A stretch of DNA of 64,000 nt from Oscillospiraceae bacterium NTUH-002-81 (GTDB lineage Bacteria > Bacillota > Clostridia > Lachnospirales > Lachnospiraceae). The stretch covers positions 1,092,501 through 1,156,500 of the forward strand of contig CP136052.1 in NCBI GenBank assembly GCA_032620915.1, given 5' to 3'. Shown one piece after another: positions 44,337 through 53,584 of the stretch (within the stretch, counting starts at the first letter, position 1; each line of letters opens with the position of its first letter). Below the pieces are notes generated by a model. That model was not told where the DNA came from. It made no database searches and saw only the letters and a program-made list of their open reading frames with translations. The position numbers and the translations under genes were made by a program.

Positions 44337-47261
44337 ATGAGACAGGAAATTTATGATATATATGAGCGGATCGAGGAGCGTCCGGCACCGGATCTGGCTT
44401 CCACAGAGATCTATCTGCGGCATAAGAAGAGCGGCGCCCGGGTGCTGGTGCTTTCCAACCAGGATGACAACAAGGTGTTCTGCATCGGTTTTCGTACCCC
44501 GGTCAGCGACAGTACCGGGGTACCGCACATCATCGAGCATTCCGTGCTGTGCGGTTCTGACCATTTCCCGGTGAAGGATCCTTTCGTGGAGCTGGTCAAG
44601 GGCTCACTGAATACTTTTCTGAATGCCATGACTTACCCGGACAAGACGGTTTATCCCGTTGCCAGCTGCAACGATGCAGATTTCAAAAATCTGATGCACG
44701 TGTATATGGATGCGGTTTTCTTCCCGAATATTTACAAGCATGAGGAGATTTTCCGACAGGAGGGCTGGCACTATGAGCTGGAGGATCCCCAGGGAGAACT
44801 GACGGTCAACGGCGTGGTATACAATGAGATGAAGGGGGCTTTTTCTTCTGCGGAGGGCGTTCTGGATCGGGTGATCCTGAACTCTCTTTTCCCGGATACC
44901 GGTTATGCCTATGAATCCGGCGGAGACCCGGAGGTGATCCCGACCCTTTCCTATGAACAGTTCCTGGATTTCCACCGCACCTATTATCATCCGTCCAACA
45001 GCTATATTTATCTGTATGGCGACATGGATGTGGAGGAGCGGCTGCTCTGGATGGACAGAGAATACCTGAGCCGGTTTACTATCCAGCCGGTGGAATCCGC
45101 CATTGCACTGCAGAAGCCCTTTGCTGCCATGCAGCGGGTGGAGAAGCAGTATTCCATCGCCCAGGGAGAGGAGGAGAAGGATAACACCTACCTTTCCTAT
45201 AATAAAGTTATTGGCACCAGCCTAGATCCGAAGCTGTATCTGGCGTTCCAGGTGCTGGAGTATGTGCTGCTGGGGGCTTCCGGCGCACCGCTGAAGCAGG
45301 CGCTGCTGGATGCCGGTATCGGACAGGATATCATGAGCTCCTACGACAACGGAGTATACCAGCCGATTTTCTCGGTGATCGCCAAGAAGGCCAACCCGGA
45401 GCAGGAAGAGGCGTTTGTGCAGGTCATTGAGCAGACCCTTTCCCGGATCGTCAGCGAGGGCATAGATCGGAAAGCGCTGCAGGCCGGGATCAATTATTAT
45501 GAATTCAAGTACCGGGAGGCAGATTTCGGCCCTTACCCGAAGGGACTGATGTATGGTCTCCAGGCATATGACAGCTGGCTCTATGATGAGCGTGTGCCGC
45601 TGATGCATCTGGAAGCGCTGGATACGTTCCGGTATCTGAAAGAGCAGCTGGATACGGATTACTATGAACAGCTGATCCAGACGTATCTCCTGGACAATCC
45701 CCATGCGTCTCTTGTGCTGATCCGGCCGGAGCGGGGACTGACTGCCCGGATGGATGCGGCGCAGAAGGAGAAGCTGGCCGCCTATAAAGACAGCCTTTCG
45801 GAAGAAGAAAAAGAGAAACTGGCGGCGGATACGAAGAACCTGCGGGCGTACCAGGAGGCGCCGGACGATCCGGCAGCATTGGCCACCATTCCGGTGCTGC
45901 AGATTTCCGATATCCGAAAGGAGGCGGAAGTACCGCCTCTGGAAAAGATCGGGGATGGCACCGCAGAGGTGCTGTTCACCGAACAGGAATCCAACGGCAT
46001 CGGCTATGTAGAGCTGGATTTTGATGCCGGGCAGGTGCCGGAGGCACTGGTGCCCTATGTGGGCATCCTCACCAGTGTGCTGGGCTATGTGAGCACAGAA
46101 CACTACAGCTATCAGGAGCTGTTCCATGAGGTGAACATTCAGACCGGCGGCATCGCCCCCTCCATCAACGTGTATGGCGATGCGAAGGAGTACCGGGCCT
46201 ATACGCCGGTGTATACGGTGCGGGCAAAGGCGCTTTACGGGCAGATGCCGTCGGTCTTTGCCCTGCTGGGAGAGATTTTGTTTACTTCTCAGCTGGAGGA
46301 TGAAAAACGGCTGAAGGAGATCCTGTCCCGGCTGAAATCAAGACTCCAGGCAAGCCTTGTGTCTGCCGGTCATTCCGCGGCAGCGATGCGGGCCATGTCC
46401 TATACTTCCGGGTTGGCTGCCTATACGGACAGCACCAGCGGCATTGCCTACTATGAGCTGGTGGAGGATCTGGAACAGCATTTTGAGGAAAAGAAAGCAG
46501 AACTCATGGAGAACTTAAAGGAACTGATGATCCGCCTGTTCCGGCCGGAGAACCTGCTGGTGCATTACACGGCCCAGCGCTGCGGACAGGAAGCGCTTTT
46601 GAAGGAGCTGCCGGACTTTGCAGCCCGCCTGCACCGGGAAGCTGTTCCGTCTGGCGGGGCTCTGCCGGTGCCGGAGAAGAAGAACGAGGGCTTTCTCACG
46701 GCCTCCAAGGTACAGTACGTGGCCTGCGCAGGCAATTTCCGGGATGCCGGGTTTGCCTACACCGGCGCGCTGCGGATCCTGAAGGTGATGTTAAGCTACG
46801 ATTACCTGTGGAACAACATCCGGGTAAAGGGCGGCGCCTACGGCTGTATGAGCGGATTTTCCAGGATCGGGGATTCCTATTTTACCACTTACCGGGATCC
46901 GAAGCTGCGGGAGTCCCGGGAGATTTTCCTGGGTACACCGGCGTACCTTGCACAGTTTACGGCAGATGAGCCGACCATGAGAAAATACATCATCGGTACC
47001 ATGAGTGAGGTGGATGCGCCGCTGAATCCGTCGGCCAGAGGCAGGAAAGCGCTGAGCATGTACAGAAGCCATGTGACCCGGGAGGATGTGCAGCGGGAGC
47101 GGGATGAGATCCTTGGCGCCACAGTGGAGGATATCCGGGCATTGCGGCCCATTGTGGAAGCGGTGCTGGCAGCAGATAACTTCTGTGTCATCGGCAACGA
47201 GGAGAAGATCCAGGAGGAGAAAGACCTGTTTATGGAAGTGAAGCCGCTGATCCATGCATAA
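44337..47261 (+). CDS. M16C (presequence protease-like) zinc peptidase
   Basis: A 974-aa insulinase-family peptidase. The inverted zinc motif HIIEH is at residues 64-68, in VPHIIEHSVLCGSDHFPVKDP, and the third ligand region is VVYNEMKGAFSSAEGVLDRV near 165. The second half is the inactive homologous domain with KGGAYGCMSGFSRIGDSYF near 820. The length and domain plan match bacterial PreP-like enzymes that degrade short peptides inside a two-half clam shell. No signal peptide is seen, so it is cytoplasmic. AAGGAG precedes the ATG. TATAAT at 44282-44287 may be its -10 element. Confidence 0.93.
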   Translation: MRQEIYDIYERIEERPAPDLASTEIYLRHKKSGARVLVLSNQDDNKVFCIGFRTPVSDSTGVPHIIEHSVLCGSDHFPVKDPFVELVKGSLNTFLNAMTYPDKTVYPVASCNDADFKNLMHVYMDAVFFPNIYKHEEIFRQEGWHYELEDPQGELTVNGVVYNEMKGAFSSAEGVLDRVILNSLFPDTGYAYESGGDPEVIPTLSYEQFLDFHRTYYHPSNSYIYLYGDMDVEERLLWMDREYLSRFTIQPVESAIALQKPFAAMQRVEKQYSIAQGEEEKDNTYLSYNKVIGTSLDPKLYLAFQVLEYVLLGASGAPLKQALLDAGIGQDIMSSYDNGVYQPIFSVIAKKANPEQEEAFVQVIEQTLSRIVSEGIDRKALQAGINYYEFKYREADFGPYPKGLMYGLQAYDSWLYDERVPLMHLEALDTFRYLKEQLDTDYYEQLIQTYLLDNPHASLVLIRPERGLTARMDAAQKEKLAAYKDSLSEEEKEKLAADTKNLRAYQEAPDDPAALATIPVLQISDIRKEAEVPPLEKIGDGTAEVLFTEQESNGIGYVELDFDAGQVPEALVPYVGILTSVLGYVSTEHYSYQELFHEVNIQTGGIAPSINVYGDAKEYRAYTPVYTVRAKALYGQMPSVFALLGEILFTSQLEDEKRLKEILSRLKSRLQASLVSAGHSAAAMRAMSYTSGLAAYTDSTSGIAYYELVEDLEQHFEEKKAELMENLKELMIRLFRPENLLVHYTAQRCGQEALLKELPDFAARLHREAVPSGGALPVPEKKNEGFLTASKVQYVACAGNFRDAGFAYTGALRILKVMLSYDYLWNNIRVKGGAYGCMSGFSRIGDSYFTTYRDPKLRESREIFLGTPAYLAQFTADEPTMRKYIIGTMSEVDAPLNPSARGRKALSMYRSHVTREDVQRERDEILGATVEDIRALRPIVEAVLAADNFCVIGNEEKIQEEKDLFMEVKPLIHA

Positions 47262-47350
47262 CGAAACGCTGGAACAGGAAAGTCGGGCGCATACCGGAGA
47301 AATGCAGACAGGACAGATAGAAAACAGAAAGGCAGCATGGGAGGAAAAGA

Positions 47351-48258
47351 ATGAACGAACAGTATAAATCGGGGTTTGTGACGCTGATCGGCAGACCGAA
47401 TGTGGGAAAGTCCACACTGATGAACCATCTCATCGGTCAGAAGATCGCCATCACATCCAACAAGCCCCAGACAACGAGAAACCGGATCCAGACGGTTTAC
47501 ACCTGTGAAAAAGGGACAGATCGTGTTTGTGGACACACCGGGTATCCATAAGGCGAAAAACAAGCTGGGAGAATATATGGTCAACGTGGCGGAGCGCACG
47601 GTCAATGAGGTGGACGCGGTGCTCTGGCTGGTGGAGCCGACCACCTTCATCGGCGCCGGGGAGCAGCACATTGCCAAACAGCTGTCCACGGTGAAGACAC
47701 CGGTGATCCTGGTGATCAATAAGGTAGATACGGTGAAAAAGGAGGGAGATCCTGGCCTTCATCGATGCCTACCGCAAGATCCTGGATTTTGCGGAGATCG
47801 TGCCGGTATCTGCCCTGAAGGGGACGAATACGGACACGCTTCTGGATGTGATCTTCAAATATCTGCCCTACGGGCCGCAGTTTTATGACGAGGATACGGT
47901 GACGGATCAGCCCCAGCGCCAGATCGTGTCGGAGCTCATCCGGGAGAAGGCACTTCGGTGTCTGGATGAAGAGATCCCTCACGGCATTGCGGTGTCCATC
48001 GACCAGATGAAGTTCCGCAAAGGCGGCAAGATGGCAGACATTTCTGCCACCATCGTGTGTGAAAAAGAGTCCCACAAGGGCATTATCATCGGCAAACAGG
48101 GTGCCATGTTGAAAAAAATCGGCAGTGCTGCCCGCTATGAGATCGAGCAGATGCTGGAGTGTAAGGTCAACCTGCAGCTGTGGGTGAAGGTGAAGAAGGA
48201 CTGGCGGGAAAGCGATTTCCTCATCAAGAACTTCGGCTATGACAAGAAGGAAATTTAA
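47351..48258 (+). pseudogene. era: GTPase Era, two +1 frameshifts
   Basis: Three frames together encode a full 301-aa Era, which binds 16S rRNA and is needed for 30S assembly. G1 [10 protein letters not shown]3 DTPG and G4 NKVD are present, as is the KH domain with GIIIGKQGAMLKKIGSAAR. The frame breaks at GGG 47513-47515 (CEKG should run into QIVFVDTPG) and at GGG 47744-47746 (KKE should run into EILAFIDAYRK in the other frame). Each repair removes one G. Era is normally essential, so two independent real frameshifts are improbable. This is the best evidence that indels in this sequence are errors. Confidence 0.92.
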
Positions 48259-48261
48259 TCT

Positions 48262-49017
48262 ATGGATCAGACGATTGCCCTGATGGGGATGGTGATTTCT
48301 GCCCAGCCCATCGGCGAACATGATAAGCGGGTGGTGATCCTGACGCGGGAGCGGGGAAAGATTTCGGCCTTTGCCAGGGGCGCGAGACGGCAGAACAGCC
48401 CGCTGCTGGCCGGGACGAACCCGTTTGCCTTCGGACAGTTTCATGTATATGAAGGGCGTTCCTCCTATACCCTGGTGCAGACCGAGATTTCCAATTATTT
48501 CCGGGAACTGGCCGGGGATGTGGAAGGAGCCTGCTATGGTTTTTATTTTCTGGAACTAGCGGAGTATTACAGCCAGGAAAATGCAGAGGCACTGGAGATG
48601 CTGCGCCTTCTGTACCAGACTTTCCGGGCGCTGATGAAGCCTGCCCTGGACCGGGCGCTGATCCGCCGGATCTTTGAACTGAAAATGCTGGTCATCAACG
48701 GGGAATATCCGGATATGTTCCATTGCTGCCTGTGCCATAAGGAACAGAATCTTGTCATGTACTCTGCCGTCAGGGGCGGCGCGGTATGCCATACCTGCGC
48801 GCCGAAGGTAGCCGACGGCATCACCATCGGGGGCTCCACAGTGTATACCATGCAGTATATCATCTGTTCCCCCATCGAAAAGCTGTATACGTTTCGGGTG
48901 ACCGAACAGGTGCTGGGAGAGCTTTCCATGGTCATGAACCGGCACTTTGACCGGTATGTGGACAAAAAGTTCAAAACACTGGATATTTTACAGATGATGG
49001 TTGAAAATATAAAATAA
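48262..49017 (+). CDS. recO: DNA repair protein RecO
   Basis: A 251-aa RecO, the mediator that loads RecA on gaps with RecR. The N-terminal OB fold (IALMGMVISAQPIGEHDKRVVI, in two overlapping parts: IALMGMVISAQ and PIGEHDKRVVI) is followed by RGKISAFARGARR. The zinc cysteines are in FHCCLCHKEQN and VCHTCAPK. It starts 3 bp after the era stop. The era-recO pairing is common in Firmicutes and supports both identities. Confidence 0.94.
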   Translation: MDQTIALMGMVISAQPIGEHDKRVVILTRERGKISAFARGARRQNSPLLAGTNPFAFGQFHVYEGRSSYTLVQTEISNYFRELAGDVEGACYGFYFLELAEYYSQENAEALEMLRLLYQTFRALMKPALDRALIRRIFELKMLVINGEYPDMFHCCLCHKEQNLVMYSAVRGGAVCHTCAPKVADGITIGGSTVYTMQYIICSPIEKLYTFRVTEQVLGELSMVMNRHFDRYVDKKFKTLDILQMMVENIK

Positions 49018-49029
49018 TACCTGTATAAT
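49001..49029 (+). promoter_or_regulatory. sigma-70-type promoter of the lipoprotein-glyQS unit
   Basis: TTGAAA (49001-49006) and TATAAT (49024-49029) are separated by 17 bp, overlapping the recO 3' end. Confidence 0.7.
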
Positions 49030-49067
49030 AAATTGGATTAGACCAACAATGGACTGGAGGCCAACAG

Positions 49068-49652
49068 ATGAGAAAGTGGAAGAGCCTGATGCTTCTGGGC
49101 ATTTCCGCAGTGATGCTTGGCGGTTGTTCCATGAAGTTCAGCGCAGAGGAAGACGCGGTGTATGTGAATAAGAAGGGCCAGGTGCTCGGCGCGATCGTGG
49201 AATCCTTTGATAAGGACTATTATGATGCGGACGAACTTCAGGGAATGCTGGAACAGGACGTCGCGGAATACAACGGCGAGAACGGGAAGAACAGCATCGA
49301 AGTGGACAGCTTCAAGGTGAGCGGCGGACAGGTGAAAGTGATCATGAATTACGCGGACTGGGCGGACTATGCGCATTTCAATGACGTGCAGTTTTTTGCC
49401 GGGAAGCTGGCGGATATTCAGGGGAAGAATTACGGAGCGAACGTGACGTTTACCGGTCGGGACGGATCGGAGACACTGACGCTGGATCAGATAGAAGGGG
49501 ATTATTATGTGATCCTTCTGGAAGAGAAGATCGTTGTGCAGACGGCGGGAAAGATCGCCTATGTCAGCAATAACGTGAGTATCGAAGGCGAGAAGCTGGC
49601 GAGAGTGAACGAGGATGCCACCGGGCTGGCTTATATTATTTATGAAAAATAA
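49068..49652 (+). CDS. hypothetical lipoprotein
   Basis: A 194-aa protein with a type II signal peptide: MRKWKSLMLLGISAVML, then the lipobox LGGC with Cys at about residue 20. The mature part is acidic, rich in beta-type residues, and has no motif I recognise. It is exported and lipid-anchored to the outer face of the membrane. It lies between recO and glyQS, 27 bp before the latter, and may be cotranscribed with it. The function is unknown. Confidence 0.8.
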   Translation: MRKWKSLMLLGISAVMLGGCSMKFSAEEDAVYVNKKGQVLGAIVESFDKDYYDADELQGMLEQDVAEYNGENGKNSIEVDSFKVSGGQVKVIMNYADWADYAHFNDVQFFAGKLADIQGKNYGANVTFTGRDGSETLTLDQIEGDYYVILLEEKIVVQTAGKIAYVSNNVSIEGEKLARVNEDATGLAYIIYEK

Positions 49653-49679
49653 ACACAAATATTAAGAGGAGATAGAAGT

Positions 49680-51068
49680 ATGGAAAAGACAATGGACAAG
49701 ATTGTAGCACTGGCCAAGGCCAGAGGTTTCGTTTATCCCGGTTCCGAGATTTACGGCGGACTTGCCAATACATGGGATTACGGCAATCTGGGTGTGGAGC
49801 TGAAGAACAACGTAAAGCGGGCATGGTGGCAGAAGTTCGTCATGGAGAACCCGTACAACGTGGGTGTGGACTGTGCGATCCTCATGAACCCGCAGACATG
49901 GGTGGCATCCGGACATCTGGGCGGATTCTCCGATCCGCTGATGGACTGTAAGGAATGCCATGAGCGTTTCCGTGCAGACAAGCTCATCGAGGATTACAAT
50001 GAGGCCAACGGCATTGCCGTGGAGGGCAGCATTGATGCCTGGTCCCAGGAGCAGATGAAGAATTATATCGAGGAGAAGGGCATCAAGTGTCCGTCCTGCG
50101 GTGCACATAATTTTACAGACATCCGTCAGTTCAACCTGATGTTCAAGACGTTCCAGGGCGTTACCGAGGATGCAAAGAATACCGTATACTTACGTCCCGA
50201 GACCGCACAGGGTATTTTCGTAAACTTCAAGAATGTACAGAGAACTTCCCGGAAGAAGATCCCCTTCGGTATCGGCCAGATCGGTAAATCCTTCCGTAAT
50301 GAGATCACACCGGGTAACTTTACCTTCCGGACGAGAGAGTTTGAGCAGATGGAGCTGGAGTTCTTCTGTGAGCCCGGCACCGATCTGGAGTGGTTCGCAT
50401 ACTGGAAGAAATACTGCATCGACTGGCTGAAAAACTTAGGGATCCGCGATGATGAGATGCGTGCGAGAGACCATTCTCCGGAGGAGCTTTGCTTCTACAG
50501 TAAGGCAACCACCGACCTGGAGTTCAAGTTCCCCTTCGGCTGGGGCGAGCTCTGGGGCATTGCAGACCGTACCGATTATGACCTGACCCAGCATCAGAAT
50601 GTATCCGGTGAGGATATGTCTTACTTTGATGATGAGAAGAAGGAAAAATACATCCCTTATGTCATCGAGCCGTCTCTGGGTGCTGACCGTGTGGTTCTGG
50701 CATTCCTGTGTGCTGCTTACGATGAGGAAGAGCTGGAAGGCGGAGACAAGCGTACCGTGCTTCATTTCCATCCGGCACTGGCTCCGGTGAAGATCGGTGT
50801 CCTGCCGCTGTCCAAGAAGCTGAACGAGGGTGCGGAGAAGGTATTTGCCGAGCTGTCCAAGCGCTACAACTGCGAGTTTGATGACCGCGGCAATATCGGA
50901 AAACGGTACCGCAGACAGGACGAGATCGGAACTCCGTTCTGCGTGACCTATGACTTTGAGTCCGAGACAGACGGTGCGGTGACGATCCGTGACCGTGATT
51001 CCATGGCACAGGAGCGTGTGAAGATCGAGGATCTGAAGGCATATTTTGAGGACAAATTTACATTCTGA
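49680..51068 (+). CDS. glyQS: glycyl-tRNA synthetase (dimeric, single-chain type)
   Basis: A 462-aa class II synthetase that charges tRNA-Gly. [20 protein letters not shown] opens the catalytic domain. Zinc-type cysteines occur in DCKECHERF and KCPSCGAHN. Motif 2 is [21 protein letters not shown] (within the catalytic core), motif 3 is [13 protein letters not shown], and the C-terminal anticodon-binding domain starts near residue 365. The length matches the alpha2 bacterial/archaeal-eukaryal type rather than the two-gene glyQ/glyS. AGAGGAGA precedes the ATG. I see no T-box leader in the short gap upstream. Confidence 0.96.
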   Translation: MEKTMDKIVALAKARGFVYPGSEIYGGLANTWDYGNLGVELKNNVKRAWWQKFVMENPYNVGVDCAILMNPQTWVASGHLGGFSDPLMDCKECHERFRADKLIEDYNEANGIAVEGSIDAWSQEQMKNYIEEKGIKCPSCGAHNFTDIRQFNLMFKTFQGVTEDAKNTVYLRPETAQGIFVNFKNVQRTSRKKIPFGIGQIGKSFRNEITPGNFTFRTREFEQMELEFFCEPGTDLEWFAYWKKYCIDWLKNLGIRDDEMRARDHSPEELCFYSKATTDLEFKFPFGWGELWGIADRTDYDLTQHQNVSGEDMSYFDDEKKEKYIPYVIEPSLGADRVVLAFLCAAYDEEELEGGDKRTVLHFHPALAPVKIGVLPLSKKLNEGAEKVFAELSKRYNCEFDDRGNIGKRYRRQDEIGTPFCVTYDFESETDGAVTIRDRDSMAQERVKIEDLKAYFEDKFTF

Positions 51069-51170
51069 TTAGAATAAAGAACGATAGAAACAACCGATGT
51101 GAGGGGCAGTTTTCTGGTGACAGATGCTGTCCCTTCCTTCTACATGGCATGCAAAGAAGGAGAGGACAAT

Positions 51171-53449
51171 TTGACAGGAGAGAAAAACAAAAATCACCGG
51201 CAGAGAAAAATTGCCTATGTGCTGTGCTGTTCCCTTCTGGTGGGAGCGGCGGTTGTCTGCCTGAAAAAATGGGTGTTTCCCCCGGCTGGGTGATACCGGG
51301 GAGACGAATACCCGCATCACGCAGATCTGGTCTGCGGAGGATTATCTTGCCTTTGTGGAAAGCCTGCGGGCCGGGGATACTTATGACGGCCAGTATGTGA
51401 ACCTGCAGGCGGATATTGATCTGGAAGGAAAAGAGACCGACTGGGGGCTGGAAGGTGTGGTGTTTGCCGGGATCTTTGACGGCAACGGACACAGCATCCG
51501 CAATTCCGGCCTGATCCGCAGGGAAGCGCCGGAGGTAAAAGGCCGGGATCAGCGGTGTGGTCTGCAACGTGGCGGTGGTGGATGCTGCGGCAGAGGCCGG
51601 GGAAGCATCGGCACTTTCCGTGGAGGTGCTGGAAAAAGGAAAGGTGCTGAACTGTTCGGCGGATGCGGCATTTGCGGCAGAGGGACAGCCGGGGATGATA
51701 TTCAACTGTGCACTGCCGCAAAATATAAAAGAGGATTTCAACGGGAATCTGAGCCGCTGCGCCTACTATGCCGGTGGACAGATCGACGGCTGGTACCGCT
51801 GGGCGGAGGATGGCACGTTGACGGATACCCAGGCAGCCACACTGGTTTCCATGGAAGCAGATGTGACCTTCTGCGAGGAGACGCGGACACTGTCTGCCTA
51901 TTATTCGGATTTCGAAAATGCCTGGTGTGTGGCACTGCCATCCGGCTGGACAGAGGCGACGATGGTGCTGCGGCTGGATTTTACAGACGGAGAGAGTCTG
52001 GGGATCAATGCTGACGGACAAATCGGGGAAGTGACAACCGACTGGGCGGGGATTTCCTATCCTATCAGGATCCTCTTTGATGAGAATACCCCGGCGCTGT
52101 TTCTGGATACCGGCATGAGTGATGCCGTCTCTTATCTGGCGGCAAATAAGGAAAACAAGGTGTCCGGCAGCTGGACGATGACCGGAAGCGACGGCGCAGT
52201 GCTGGACAGCGGTAAGGTGCAGCGGCTGCGGGGCCATGGAAATGACTCTTTTGCAGCACCCAAGATCAGCTATAATCTGGATTTCGCGAAAGAGACAGAT
52301 CTTCTGGGCATGGGCGCTTCCAAACGGTATGTGCTGCTGGCCGGTTATCGGGATAATTCTCTTCTGGCCTATAAGGTGACCAATGATCTGTCGCGGAGTG
52401 TGGGGATGGATTATGCACCGATAACCCGGTTTGTTCAGCTGTACATAGACGGGAATTATATGGGAATGTATTTTCTGACAGGAAGAATTGAGATTGGAAA
52501 GAACCGGTTTGACCTGCCGGATCTGGCAGCGGAGAATGCAAAGGTGAACGGCAATGCCATGCGCACATATCCCCTGCGGGAGGAATTGACAGAGAATGGT
52601 CTGCGGGTATTCCGGGAACTCACCGGTGAACCGTCAGACATCACCGGCGGGTATATCCTGGAGAGGGACGTGATGGACTATGATCCCGTCAAGAGCCGGT
52701 TTGTCAGCAGAAGAGGCTGGTCTCTGGTCCTGCGCAGCCTTCCGTATGCATCCAGAGGGGAGATAAATTACATTGCGGATTACTGGCAGGATTTTGAGGA
52801 TGCACTTTATGCTGCGGATGGCTATAACGAAAAGGGAAAATACTACACAGAATATATGGATATCACATCCTTTGCGGATCAGTGGCTGTTTTACGAACTG
52901 AACACGGAGATCAGTATGAGCAGCAGTATCTATTATTACAAACAGTCAGAGGTGGATGGAGATGGTCTGCTGCATGCCTGTTATCCGTGGGATATGGAGC
53001 ATGCCCTCCGGAGCACCAATCATGTGACCTCCGGGTGGATCGGGCGTCCGAATTTCGGCAGAGGCTCCATCGATGAGATATGGACTGTGTTTTATGAGCA
53101 TGAGGACTTTGCGCGGGAAGTGGAGAAGGAATGGAAAGCAAAGTTTCTTCCGGCCCTGAATGCTTCTGTGGAGGCGGGGCAGATCTCCGATGAGAAGGGT
53201 CTGGGAAGCCTGGACTGGTATGGGCAGACATATGCAGCCTCCGGACTTCTGAATCAGAGCCGTTGGGCAGATTGCAGCTATCAGGCCAAAGTGGACAAGA
53301 TCCGGGATACTTATGACCGCCGGAAAGATTTCATGACGAAGGAACTGTCTTTGTATGATACGGACTACACCTGGTTCTTTGAGGAGGATGGGCAGATGTT
53401 CGGTATGACCGAGGAAGGGGAACTGGAACCGGTTGGCACGGACTCCTGA
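51171..53449 (+). pseudogene. CotH-like kinase-fold surface protein, two +1 frameshifts
   Basis: Three frames together give about 758 aa. A TTG start at 51171 is set by GAAGGAGAGG. Residues 15-35 form a membrane anchor. The first part has a GLUG/pectin-lyase-like stretch (IFDGNGHSIRNSGLI), and the C-terminal 450 residues are CotH-like: VQRLRGHGNDSFAAPKISYNL, then FVQLYIDGNYMGMYFLTGRIE, and CYPWDMEHALRST. CotH proteins are atypical protein kinases of spore coats, and relatives occur on cell surfaces. The frame breaks at GGG 51288-51290 and at AAAA 51537-51540; removing one base at each restores continuity. These are probably sequence errors. Confidence 0.8.
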
Positions 53450-53510
53450 GGCAGAAAATGACGAATGGTGAATATTTTTCATGAAAACTAAGAATAATTT
53501 TCCACGAAGC

Positions 53511-53538
53511 TTGACTATCTGTTGGATTATGATAAAAT
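53511..53538 (+). promoter_or_regulatory. sigma-70-type promoter of ppdK
   Basis: TTGACT (53511-53516) and TAAAAT (53533-53538) are separated by 16 bp, about 47 bp before the gene. Confidence 0.6.
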
Positions 53539-53584
53539 AGACGTGGTTGAATTTGTTAATAAATAATTTAGGAGGAATATTTCA

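Noticed and set aside
51069..51170. Inverted repeat (GAGGGGCAG/CTGTCCC) before the CotH-like gene as a terminator of glyQS
   Set aside because: The pairing is imperfect and no T tract follows, so I do not annotate it.
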